Shown here one piece after another: positions 27,302 to 37,283 of a stretch of DNA of 64,000 nucleotides. Position 1 is the first letter of the stretch; each line of letters begins with the position of its first letter. This DNA is from Marisa cornuarietis (Eukaryota; Mollusca; Gastropoda; Architaenioglossa; Ampullariidae), in contig SMMW01000001.1 of assembly GCA_004794655.1 (NCBI GenBank), positions 16,342,501 to 16,406,500 of the forward strand, given 5' to 3'. The position numbers and the translations under genes were made by a program. The notes under the pieces are model-generated. The model was not told the DNA's origin and searched no databases. It saw nothing but the letters and a program-made list of their open reading frames with translations.

Positions 27302-30300
27302 AAGTGGATTTGGCCAAATTACAAATCAATGTGTGAGGTCGGACACACATTTTACATTTACCAGTGAGCTAGTCCAGCTCTGTAAACAGAAATATGTTAC
27401 CTTTGTGGGAGACGAGATCCGATCCTCCCTCTCCAAGACTCACATAACAACTTTGAGACAAGCACATCATTGCTGTATGACTGGGCCGAACCTAGTGGAT
27501 CTAAGAATAAATAAACAGAAAGTATTCACTGTCAAGGCAGAATTGTGACATTCTTTTTGGCAAATAAAACACTCCTCAGTACAAGCGGATAGTTTTATAC
27601 GGCGCCAGGTGGGGAATTAGATCTATAGCTCCAGTGCCAAATTAACTGTGTGCCTATAAAATGTTAATGATAAATAAAATAAGATTAAAAAATGATAAAA
27701 ATTGGAGTCATTAGATACGAACGCAGGTAGATTTAGGGTTTTATCTCAAATGAACATAAAATTTGTGTCCGTGCATACAACTAGTCACACAACATTATCT
27801 TATACAGAGAATTTAAATTAGTCACGAAATCTTCGATTGGTCAGAACATGTAAAGCCCCGTATGTAGTGTGTATTCTCCTCTTGATACCCCATAGTGTTT
27901 CTCTTTAATTTCTCTTTAATCAAATACTGAATTTTTTCACTTCGGTGGGCGACATTTTCAGAATATTTAAACAAATATTTTCGTCTTCAGTTTTACGAGC
28001 ACATTCTCCACGTGCCTGGCGGTGTGCAAGCAGGAGCTGATAGTCAGCCGCTGTGGATGCCGGTCCTCGGCGTTGCCCGAGCTGACCTCCCTGACCCACG
28101 TGCCGTACTGCGGCCAGGTGCAGGACTGGCGAGAGATGCTCAACCATCGCAGTCGCTACAACCGCTCGCAGCACCTGCCGGCGCTGGACTGCGAGGAAAC
28201 CGTCATGGAGCGACTGAAGAACGACAGGGGGTGGGTGGACGGATGAACGAGCAGACCAACGGAGTGACTGAAAGATGAGGGTGGGTGGGTGGGTGGGTGG
28301 AAGAAAGGAAGGGTGGAAGAGCGAGCAGCTCGTAGAGCGACTGACGATTGAAAAAGAAAGTAGAACTAGATAGGCAAAAAAATCGTGGAACGATTGAAAA
28401 ACGACTGAGGATGGATGGGAGGATGGATCACGGAAAGATGGAAGAATGACACAGCTTGCAGGTTATGGAACGACTGAAAACCCGGACGGTAAATTATGGA
28501 ACGGCTAAGAAAGGACATAAAAGTTTTGTTGGGTGTTGGGGTGGGGAGCAGCTTACGGAGAGAGTGAAAAACATAGAGGCTGGGGACTGGATGGGGAAGG
28601 TAGGCTTTGTTTGGTTTAGTCACTGCCAAGGTGCACTGCACACAGGACAGCGCATTCCTAGCTTGGCTCCAAGTGAATGTGTACCAAGTCTCACAGATTG
28701 GGTTTCTTTTAAGATGTTTAATGCACCGTGTAAGCATAGACACCATGGAGTGCTAAATGAATGACAAGACTTCGTGCCTTTCTTTCTTTTCTTTTTTTTT
28801 AGTTTAGGTGTTAGGCCGAGGTTTGTGTTCACTGCTTTGAAACAGCTGCTCGCTCCTGTGGGGTATGTATACAAAGAGGTGAAGCAGCAGAATGTGTATC
28901 TTGCGCTGTCAGTGGCAGATTAAGAAATATATACACATTTTTGCTCAACGGGTGCTCTGATGTGAAAGCTCATGTAAACCGGGTGAGTCAGTCTGAGATG
29001 GGGAGTTTTATAAATAAAGCAGGGTGTGGAGAAGAGTGTTTCTGACTTGTGTAATGCACACCCAGTATGTTATCGGTGGCTTTAAATGAAAATCAACAAA
29101 GCAAAATTTTCTTAAATTCTTGACTTCACTAATATCGACTTCAATTAATAGGGTAGGGTAGGTTAGGGAGGAAAAATCCGTAAGATTATTTTTAAGTACT
29201 CCTTCTCTCTAAGAGAAAGGTCGGTCACAGATTATGCATGGACGGTGACATGTGGCCAAAGCTATCAGAACATGGTGTAGATTGATGAGGAAGAAATAAC
29301 GAAAATGAACTCTCAACATCATTCAGATAGTGAAGGGGCATCTGAATACAGTGGGTGTAAATATATTTATTATGAAGCTTTTAAAGTCATTCGAAGCACA
29401 GAAACGTATAACCAGCAGCAGTGCTTGATTACACGTGCATCTTCTTAGAATATTTCGATATTTCGCTTTACTGACGGCATGCATGTCTAAGACGAAATAG
29501 AACAAGCTTGGCTGCAATGAAGTGGTATGACAGTAACCGTTAAGTGTTTGAAATTCGAAAGCATATAAATCAAAATGTATTCAAGCACGTAGCACAACAC
29601 GCCAGAAAAACGTATGTTTACAGTTGACAATAAAGTAACCGAAGATCTTTGACTCAAACAGAAAATACACGGAGATTTTACGATCGGTCTGTCCGGTGAA
29701 AGCGCATCACCCAGGCAACGCCAGGTATCCCTGCTATAGTTTCTCACAAACCGAAAATATAACCTCAGCAGTTCTTTTTTCTCTCATTCTTCTTTGCTTC
29801 GTGTCCTAACCTTTCACATCTTTCCCATCTCCATAGGTCCGATGATTTTTACTCGAATGATTTTTTTTTCCAAAAAAGCTGCTTGGAGATGTTTATAGTA
29901 CAAAGATAAGAAATTACTTCTAGAGGGGAGGGAGTTTGCTTATACCCCTAGTATTTATTCGTTCTCGAGGCCCTGATTAATGAACGTTCCAGCCTAAACA
30001 CCCGCCTGCTGCCTGAGCTTTGCTGTCAGATGAGAACTTCTAATCAATTCCTTATTATTTGCTCTTTTCTTTCTTTCTTTATTTATTTGGATAGTACGAG
30101 TAGTATTATTGTAGCTGGCTTCAGGAGCGAGAAAGGTCGTTGCAAAAAGCTGTGAGTGCGTACACGCGCTCGCGCGTGCGTACGGAGCGAAAAGCTTTTA
30201 GTGGTAACGCAGACGCTATTTCTTCTGATTTTCCCCGCTGTCTCATGCTGTATGTAAGAAGCGGCAAATACAAATGCACTACGCATCGTCCTCGACCCAC

Positions 30301-32289
30301 CATATTGTCATCCATCATAATCTTCTGCCTCCTTTTCCTGCCTTACTTGGATGACAACATAATAACCCAATACCGTACAGGAAAGCGAAAGGGTCTGATA
30401 GCCAAGTGGCCGATGAGTGGGAGGGGCAGTGAACTGTAAGTGGCTGACCGTCACTAGGTCATGGCAGGTAAAAGGCCCAGGGTAACCTTCTCTTTCCACT
30501 GAATTTAAGTTACCGTGACAAATCGGGTACTCATCTGTTGGGTGGTCACGGGTTTTTTTTTTAAGTCACAGGCCCTGACAAGCTGCAACTGGCGCCTCTG
30601 GCATCAACTTCGAGTGTACCGGGCTGTGGCGCCTTTTAAGAAAGAAAGAAAGAAATGTTCTCCATTCAAACATTTATGTAATCGTACCACGAAGTAACGT
30701 GTTGATAGCCACAGCCAATACAGTAACATCATCAAAGAGGCGGATGCATGCAGTGGGGCACGCACACCCACACGCACGCACGTAACTGATTATTTTTTTT
30801 CACAGTTTTATTGGCTGCTCTATACCAGTGCATGATAAAGCAGTTTTTTTTACAAGCAGACAACCATGTATTCTGCAACAAACACCAAATGCAGATATGA
30901 ATCATCAGTCTGTCAGAACATAAGAACACATGTTGCCATCTGCATATTTCAGGAAAACTCACAACCAATATCGCCTATAGCACAGCAGAGTTCTATAAAC
31001 AGCATAAAACAGTACCAGAAACAGCTTAACACAAGCTGATTTGGTCTCTACTAGTCAATGGTATTTTTTAATCTGTAAAATACTAGATATGAAAATAAAG
31101 TGTGTGACTGCTAATAGCTTGTGCACTGCATGCATGTAACTGATCTTACATGTACAGAATTTTAGAAAAGAAAACTCTTGGAAATTCCTTGCAGGTAACA
31201 ACTGCAACACGCAGACATACGCGAGTGCCATATGAATATATACAAGAACATACGAATACATAGTTATGCACGCACGTAACAGATCAGTTAACCACAGTGA
31301 CGTCATCTATTGCACGCTCTTGAACCGCTTGTTGTCTGTCCTTGAACAGTTACGAGATGGCGTGCGGCTGTACCCACCCTTGCGGCGAGCTGTCCTACCG
31401 CCTGTCCACCTCCATGTCCTACTGGCCGCTGGAGCTGTACCAGTTCGACGCCCTCCAGCAGCTCTTCGGCCCCACGGGGATCCAAAAGTCTCCCCTGAAC
31501 CGGGCGTACTCGCTGCATGACCAGAACATCAAGGAGGGCCTGGATCAGCTCAAGAAGGCGCAAGAGCAACGCGAGCAACGCCCACGCAACAGCTCCCACA
31601 ACAGCACCGGACAGGACGGCGACAACACGAGAGAGTCCCACAGCGAGACGGGGGGAAGCGAGGACAACTCGTATGCAGACGCCTCCACACCCCCGTCCTC
31701 CTACGTCACTCTGGAGTACAACCAGCAGCAGCTGGACAACCTTCGCGAGGCATCCACCGAGATCCGACAGAACCTGCTGCGCCTCAACATCTATCTGGAG
31801 GACCTGAGCGTGGTCAAGTTCAAGCAGATGCCGGCCTACGGCATGGAGGACCTGTTCGCTGACATCGGTGGTACCCTCGGGTTGTGGATGGGGGTGTCCG
31901 TGTTGACCATGGTGGAGCTGCTGGAGCTGGTCGTGCGCTTGACCCACCTCTTCCTGCGGGCCGAGTGGAAGCCCGGGGAAGAGGTCACGGAGGCTGCGGA
32001 CAAGACGCCACCTGGCGACGAGCGCTTGGCGGCGGAGGCCGGCGTCGGTGCACCCACAGGTGATGGTAGGTATGCGCGCGATTACGTCAGTACGCGCCCT
32101 GCGGCCCAGTGTGACGTCGTCCATGCCGACGAGAATGACTCTTACCGCTCACCGGGTCTTTGGCCGCGGCAACACTCGGACACGAACGGCGGCGGACCGT
32201 CGCCCTTCGAAAACTTGAGTTCCGGTTACACAACAACTTACAGCGGGAACACCAAATACTGGCGTCTAAAGCGGGGCAAGAAGAGATGA
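16279..32289 (+). CDS. DEG/ENaC-family sodium channel (five recognised coding exons)
   Basis: Coding exons are 16279-16497, 25020-25438, 26242-26496, 27991-28230 and 31350-32289. All junctions are GT-AG and in phase, giving 690 codons before TGA. The product should be an amiloride-type, proton- or peptide-gated cation-channel subunit of the plasma membrane. The N-terminus has the His-Gly gating motif (residues 30-31, AHGVAR), followed by TM1 (about 45-65). FPSVTVCN (exon 2) is the post-TM1 signature. GPEYGL, the APGF-TSI segment and a Cys-rich domain (CLAVCKQ, RCGCR, CGCTHPC) follow. Pre-TM2 DLFADIGGTLGLWMG leads into the GxS selectivity filter (GVS, 559-561) and TM2. The start is the ATG directly after a splice acceptor, so upstream exons may exist. 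An acidic, Ser-rich insertion lies at about 449-496. FaNaC-, ASIC- and other peptide-gated subtypes cannot be separated here. Confidence 0.92.
16498..21237 (+). other. First-intron DNA of the channel gene
   Basis: This is the 5' half of the 8.5-kb intron between channel exons 1 and 2. I recognise no exon or complete element. It holds an AC run at about 16588-16606, GA repeats near 18958-18976, (CTAA)n at about 19114-19143 and (GGT)n at about 19169-19198. Confidence 0.6.
19114..19198. repeat. (CTAA)n and (GGT)n microsatellites
   Basis: About seven CTAA tetramers at 19114-19143, and ten GGT/TGG trimers at 19169-19198, separated by 25 bases of unique DNA. Confidence 0.93.
21238..24740 (-). mobile_element. 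Older CR1/L2-like LINE on the minus strand, interrupted
   Basis: This 5'-truncated element begins near 24740 and its 3' end is an ATT-type tail at about 21238-21255 (GCGCTATAC before the tail). Minus-strand fragments in order are TTDILSILDTSNVSAIALRD, LETIGHYLFLARL, then across the insertion AMAWFDSYLTDETQ, FQGSFF, and in other frames HQSYAD and SVLCFNLFEGTC. These align segment by segment with the younger plus-strand LINE inserted into it at 22389-24596. Frameshifts and stops make it inactive. Without the insertion it is about 1.3 kb. Confidence 0.88.
22389..24596 (+). mobile_element. Young 5'-truncated CR1/L2-like LINE with open RT frame
   Basis: An open frame runs 22362-24323; its first nine codons come from the host DNA. 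It reads PTRRRAERVWRKT, then RT blocks: NNYRPVSNLSFLSKIIEK, QSAYRPFHSTETTL, LLDLSAAFDTIDHSLLL (block A, catalytic Asp), GVPQGSVLGPVLFILY (block B) and YADDTQLY (the YADD catalytic box). LGFIV and the C-terminal RLDYCNSLLAG and HWLPI segments follow. The endonuclease and the N-terminal part are missing, so it is a truncated insert. The 3' end is GCGCTATAAAAATCTTCACT followed by (ATT)n. The lack of stops over 640 codons suggests recent insertion. Clade assignment is by motif style only. Confidence 0.93.
24741..25019 (+). other. Intron end before channel exon 2
   Basis: AT-rich DNA with an AC run at about 24909-24928 and the acceptor GCCGCCAG at 25012-25019. Confidence 0.6.
25439..25600 (+). repeat. 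Tandem copies of the exon-2 splice donor
   Basis: Channel exon 2 ends GGACTGAG followed by the donor GTATGG. Degenerate copies of that boundary recur in the intron: GGACTGAGGTATAG near 25452, GTGCTGAGGTATGG near 25507, GGACTGAGGTATGG near 25528, GAACTGAAGTGTGG near 25554, and AACTGAGGTATGAT near 25577. The repeat unit is roughly 25-50 bp. Each copy is a potential decoy donor. Skipping the true donor meets an in-frame TAG within four codons. Confidence 0.85.
25601..26241 (+). other. Intron 2 remainder with (GAC)n(GAT)n
   Basis: A GACGAC tract passes into a GAT trinucleotide repeat at about 25911-25970. The acceptor GCTGGCAG lies at 26234-26241. Nothing else is recognised. Confidence 0.75.
26497..27990 (+). 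other. Intron 3 of the channel gene
   Basis: This contains a (GATA)n array of about 15 units at 27242-27301 and no recognisable exon. The acceptor TCGTCTTCAG lies at 27981-27990. Confidence 0.75.
27242..27301. repeat. (GATA)n microsatellite
   Basis: About 15 uninterrupted GATA/TAGA tetramers. Confidence 0.97.
28202..28520 (+). repeat. Degenerate tandem repeat starting inside channel exon 4
   Basis: The exon-4 end GTCATGGAGCGACTGAAGAA is echoed in the following intron: ACGGAGTGACTGAAAG (28259), GTAGAGCGACTGACG (28333), GTGGAACGATTGAAAAAC (28386), TTATGGAACGACTGAAAAC (28464) and TTATGGAACGGCTAAG (28495). GGGTGGGTGG and GGATGG spacers lie between. The last coding bases and the donor of exon 4 are therefore the first unit of an irregular array. 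A (GGGT)n run sits at 28279-28300. Confidence 0.75.
28521..31349 (+). other. Intron 4 remainder
   Basis: No exon or clear transposon is recognised over this 2.8 kb. Short poly-T and GAAA tracts occur. The acceptor CCTTGAACAG ends at 31349. Confidence 0.6.
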
Positions 32290-33009
32290 CCCCGGCAGCT
32301 TGCACTCGTCACATCTCTACCCAGCTGATCCCACTGTGTACAAAATAGCGTTATTTTTGGACTCATGTTAACCTGGTATATTTCGTTTCTTGTTGAACAT
32401 TTTGCTTAAGTGATGCGAGTGCAACGACATATATAGCGCATAATCATCTATGAACGGGATGTTTTTATCTGCGAAGATTTCTTAGGATATGAGTTATCAT
32501 GAGACGACCACGCTTAAACATTATGTCGGTTCTCGGTTAATGAGTTGTTTGTGCAAATGATTAAAGGGAAACAAATACATCTAAAACAAATTATTTAGAA
32601 GACACGTAAGTCGCTGCAAAGTTGGCTGCTTCCCTTTGACAGGTAGCCTGGTGTCCCAACCTAAAAATGTGTGTGTGTGCGCGCGCACTGATAATGTGTG
32701 AACATTCCTTGTTCCGATGGAAGTTCCTTCTGTTAGCATGACTGTTGAAATTAAAGCGGTTAGGTAAAAGAACTCACCATGAGGGAGAACGATAGAAGTC
32801 TGATATTGTGGGACTGGCACAGGTCAGATGGCCAGGCTTTAGGGAGATACCAGCTCACGAAGGTCACGGGTTGTGGTACAGTTGGAAGTAAGCCAAACAC
32901 GAGTATGGCGTGGGATTTCTCGTATGCAGGAAAGTAGTCTGATCAGTCATTAGCTGTCCATTTATTTCTAGCAGGCTGATCTCTATTTGCCTTTCGGCCA
33001 GGCCTACTG
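32290..33009. other. 3' flank of the channel gene
   Basis: This is probably the 3' UTR and intergenic DNA. There is no clear polyadenylation hexamer close to the stop; ATTAAAG at 32561-32567 is a weak candidate on the plus strand. No gene is seen. Confidence 0.45.
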
Positions 33010-34095
33010 GTACAAGTTATGCAAGTTTACACTTTAAAAACCACGAACCAAGTAGAAGAGTTTTACGAACACCTCGAAAAAGTGCTAAAAGCAGTGCCGA
33101 TGAAGGATATTTTCCTCGTGCTCGGCGACTGAAATGCCATGATCGGCCAAGACGCGTACCAGGAATGGGCAGGAACAGTAAGTAAATTTAGTCTAGGAAA
33201 AACCAGTGACATGAGTTTTTCAGCTCGTTGAGTTCGTACAAAGCTGGACTCAACCCTAGCCAATACCCTCTATTATTACAAGGAATCAAGGACGGCAATT
33301 TGGCATTCCCCAGATCGACTACACCAGACTGCCAAGAAACAGTGAAGGCTCTTTCCTCTCTGTTCTGAAGAGTTTGGGAAAGCAAGGCTAGTTGGTTGGT
33401 TTTGTATTCCGCCGTGCAAGCAACCGAGGGTATATCACGGCAGGGAAAGCAAGGAATGAGATTGTCATACCCCTTCAGCAAACAGTGCCAAAACTACAAA
33501 ATCATAGCCTAACCAGCCATCCAAGCAAAGTCAAGCTTAATGTAATCCAAAATCGCCTCGACTTCATTGCCAAAGAGCTGTTGGCCGAAAAGCAAGCAGA
33601 AGCATACTTCAGGTCTTCAACAGACACATCTTCATTCGAAAACATTAACAAGCTTTATAAGCTGTATAAATCCCTCATAGTCTTTTGATGTACGACTGCA
33701 AGTGGTGGACTCTGCTTCCAATGATTCAAGACTAAGTGCCTAAGAGAAATGCTTCGAATTTCCTACATGGAACGTAAGACCAACGATCTAGCGCGGTCAT
33801 CGGCATTGTGGGACACCAGGAAACCCTTCTCCCAACAGCGAAACCACGTAAATTGGGCAATGTCGTCCAGCACGACACTCCTACTACAATTGTTCTTCAC
33901 AGCACCATGGAAGGAGATCGACTACGAGGTGAACAGAGGAAGACCTGCCTGGCGAACGTGAAGGAGTAGACTGGTCGTTCCAAGCAGCTGGACCGCTCAA
34001 GACCGACTCGAGTGACCAGCCTTGTTAGTGCTGCGTCAAGCCAGGTCCACCCGACGACCTGTACAGGCAGGCCATCTTAACTGGTGATAGGTAGT
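33010..34095 (+). mobile_element. Dead LINE with endonuclease and RT-tail remnants
   Basis: The frame at 33010-33180 reads VEEFYEHLEKVLKAVPMKDI then FLVLGD-stop-NAMIGQDAYQEWAG. This is the apurinic-type endonuclease GDWNA block with the Trp codon mutated to TGA. Farther on are LANTLYYYKESRTAIWHSPD (endonuclease end) and, from 33640, LYKLYKSL and CLREMLRISYMERKTNDLA, the C-terminal tail of the same kind of element. The central RT is missing or scrambled. It belongs to the same broad family as 47290-47700. Confidence 0.82.
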
Positions 34096-36782
34096 ACCAG
34101 TCAAGGGATCAATGATGATGATCATGCATACCACAGTAGATCAGAGGAGGTAGAGACGCCATAATGGTGATCCAATGAAGTAAAAGGAGCAGAATGTATG
34201 GTAACACTGTGTATGTTAAACAGAAAGAAGTAAACAACACTCAAACAAAACACACCTAGCGGCATTTGCTTCTCAACTGATCTAATGACAAGTCTCCTGC
34301 TTGTATCTTTTATTGGTCCAATACAGAATACTGTATGGGTGTGATCGGACATGGGTCAATCACTCAGTAAAAATTCTCCTTTGTTGATGAGCACAAAACC
34401 AACATCACTGTCTTGAAAGTTTGAATCTCAAGCATGTGTACAATGTATCTACAAGTTATAAAACTGAAAGTTAAAAATTTTTACACAAGCTGCGGTTTCA
34501 TTTCCACTCAATAAGCTAATCACAAGGCATTATAATGTTGATTCCTCCCACCCCCACCAAGAAACAAAAGTTGTCTAAGGTGCAACGGAACTGAGATTCA
34601 TCACAAAAATTACTAAACAAACAAAATGTTCTTTCACTACCATTGCAACAAATCACTGGAGACTAAGGAAAATTTCAAGCTATGTAACTGAACAATGAAA
34701 ATAATCTATGCCATATATTGCAAAGCAAAACACACTTAATGTAATGAACATGTACAAATGGACAGCAGAGAGATTTTGAAAGCTCCAGGAAAAATAGTTA
34801 CAATGCGAATCTGACCTGAAAACACAACAATAATGGGTCAACTTAAGGGAGCACCCTTTACAAATCACAATATCAGAAATTCAATAAAGCAAATTTGCCA
34901 TGTGTATGGTGCATTTCTATCCCTCTGATGCAAACCAATAAATCACAACTGGTCTGGACAGCATAAAATGCTTTCATTTTAGACTTTTTTTTTTTCCTTT
35001 CACACATGCATCCATGACCACTACTTACAGCGCTTTCATTATGGTCTCTAGATATAGTAACAGTGTAGGTATGTTTATCTCAGAAAAATTTCAGAAATTT
35101 GCTCCAGATCTTTAAACCCATAGTCTGTTCTCTGAAAAGTTAGTTTAAGGCAGTTAGCATAACCTCTGGGCATCGTTCTGCAAAAAGATTTTATTTTGTG
35201 GGTTAAGAGTTCTACAGTCATGGTAAAATCTATTAAGCTCACAACGGTGTGAATATTTGCACTGCCAAGAAAATAAATAAGCAAGCTGAACCATAGGACT
35301 GCATTGTTATCATGAGATAAATGCTCACATCACTGCACCCTTGCAAGTTATCTAAATGCATTTATTTTTATTGTACTGATTTTCTGGGCCCCGAAAAATG
35401 GCTACAAGCTTTTTGTATCTATATATGTGGTGTATGTGTCTGTGTGAGACTGAGAGAGAGAGAAAAAGAGAGTGGGGGCAGAAGGAAAAAAAACTGATCT
35501 GAGATTTGTAATACCATGTGGCTTTTTACAAGAAAACTTAAATGTTTGCATGTTCAAATGGAATAAACCAAAAAATTTCAAAAACTTAAAGTGGATGTCA
35601 TTAAATGTTTTGTACAAATCTGGAACAATCCTTTCAACTTAATTTTGCAACACTTTATAAAACTTAATATTTTCTGATGACAATGTCATAGATGTTACAT
35701 CACAGGCACACATATAAACAGTTTGTTGGAATATGCAAAGCATGGTCATTATTTTGATGAATCACAACATATCAGCATTGTAAAACTGGCATATACAATA
35801 AGATTAACACCCTGTATGCAAAAATAAGAAATATAAAAAATACTGAAACCAAGAATGAGGAAGTATTATAACTCAAAAACATATAAAATGAAATAAATGG
35901 CTGGTTATCAATTTGTTCATCATCCCTACCAAAACAAAAGTTGACAACCATTCATGTTGAGGCCAAATTTCAAAATAAACATGTTCTAATGTCATAAAAT
36001 CAATGTCTGTTGCACAAGACCAAAATCCAATAAAGTATGTGCAACTTACAATGTAAGCCAATGAGGAGCACTGATTTTGGGAAAAGCTTGTATATCAAGA
36101 CATAATAATTATAAAATTATTTGACATCTAAAATTTCCGTCAAAAATATTAACACCAAAAATATGTACTCATTCAAAAATATGTTTTCACTGATTTCTAT
36201 GTGGTTCATGCACATTCAGTACTAAATATACATCTAGGTCTGGCTGTTGATGCCATTGCCTCCACGATATTGACAGATAAAAATCATTTACATCTACACT
36301 CATTAACAAGGGCACATTGAATGTTGTGGTGTCTGATAATCTTCAGAACAAAAAGCTTATACAACCAGTTCATTTAGTTACATATTAATGCACAAGTCTG
36401 ATGGCTTATCAACTACCCAATAGAGGTTTGCATGAAGTGAATATTAAGAGAGTCATTGGTATTATATGCATCATCACAGCATTTGTCAACGTCTATGAAG
36501 TGAAGGATTCACTTAAAAACAAAATACTGAATTACAATTCCCCAGTCATACTTGATTTTGTTTGGGGTGAATGTCAAGGTATCCGTCCTTACAAATGTAT
36601 TGCTTTTGTGCCAAGCTGAGAATGAACAAACAAGAAAACAGAGTGATGCAAGAAAGACACAAGCATGAAGACATTTAAAAAAAACAAACTATTTTTATAT
36701 ATATAAGTAATATACTGATAAACACTTTCCAAAACCGATTCTTTCAATGGTGATACAACTCTCAGGTGTTCCACTGCATTAC
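34096..36782. other. AT-rich region between the dead LINE and the SECIS
   Basis: No coding similarity is seen on either strand. Part of it is probably distal 3' UTR of the minus-strand selenoprotein N gene. Minus-strand AATAAA-type hexamers (plus-strand TTTATT, for example near 35361) exist but I cannot say which is used. Confidence 0.5.
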
Positions 36783-36829
36783 ATCAGACAGCATCGGTCG
36801 GTTGTGCCAATTTCTGATGCTGTCATCAT
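36783..36829 (-). promoter_or_regulatory. SECIS element (form-2-like) in the selenoprotein N 3' UTR
   Basis: On the minus strand the 5' arm reads AATGAT then GACAGCATC. The apical loop starts AGAAA, and the 3' arm reads GATGCTGTC then TGAT. The two nine-base arms are perfectly complementary (36816-36824 with 36787-36795). UGAU faces UGAU directly below them, the non-Watson-Crick SECIS core with tandem G.A pairs. The unpaired AAA lies 11 bases after the quartet, the canonical distance. Inside the loop TTGG can pair with CCGA around CACAA, giving the extra mini-helix of form 2. It lies about 455 nt past the stop codon. Its role is to recruit SBP2 and the Sec elongation factor to decode UGA at Sec452. 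Confidence 0.93.
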
Positions 36830-37283
36830 TGATTAGAAGCAAACCCAGTGATATTAGTATCACCACTGACAGTCAAAGGTTGTGGCAAATCTCGAGTATC
36901 CTAGTATCTATTTGCTAAAACTGAATGAAATATATGCTGTAAAAATCTGTTTCTGAATAACTGTAAATTTATATTTGGCAGATCACAAGTCTGAATAAAA
37001 TATTTTACTGCCTATATGTTCAGGATAAAAGACCTCCCTGCTTTTGTTCTCACTGCTTCAAGAAAGTCCACAACTAGCATGCTATAAGCAGGTAAACTCT
37101 AGCTGTAAATATTAAATGGAATGGTGTCAGAAATAGCAACAAGATGACAGGGCAACAATTACGTGATAGGCTTTTGCAATCATATCTTATTAGATAATCT
37201 TAAATTTATACTAGAACAAGTGTTTTAGGATATTTGCATCAGTTATTTTAAAAAACTGTAACGAAAAAAAAAAAGAAGATATT

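Noticed and set aside
30388..30500. Another SINE or tRNA head (TAGCCAAGTGG)
   Set aside because: Only the A-box-like word matches. No B box and no SINE body could be found.
31303..32124. 273-codon minus-strand frame opposite the last channel exon
   Set aside because: It is the antisense shadow of a GC-rich exon that encodes the conserved TM2 region on the plus strand.
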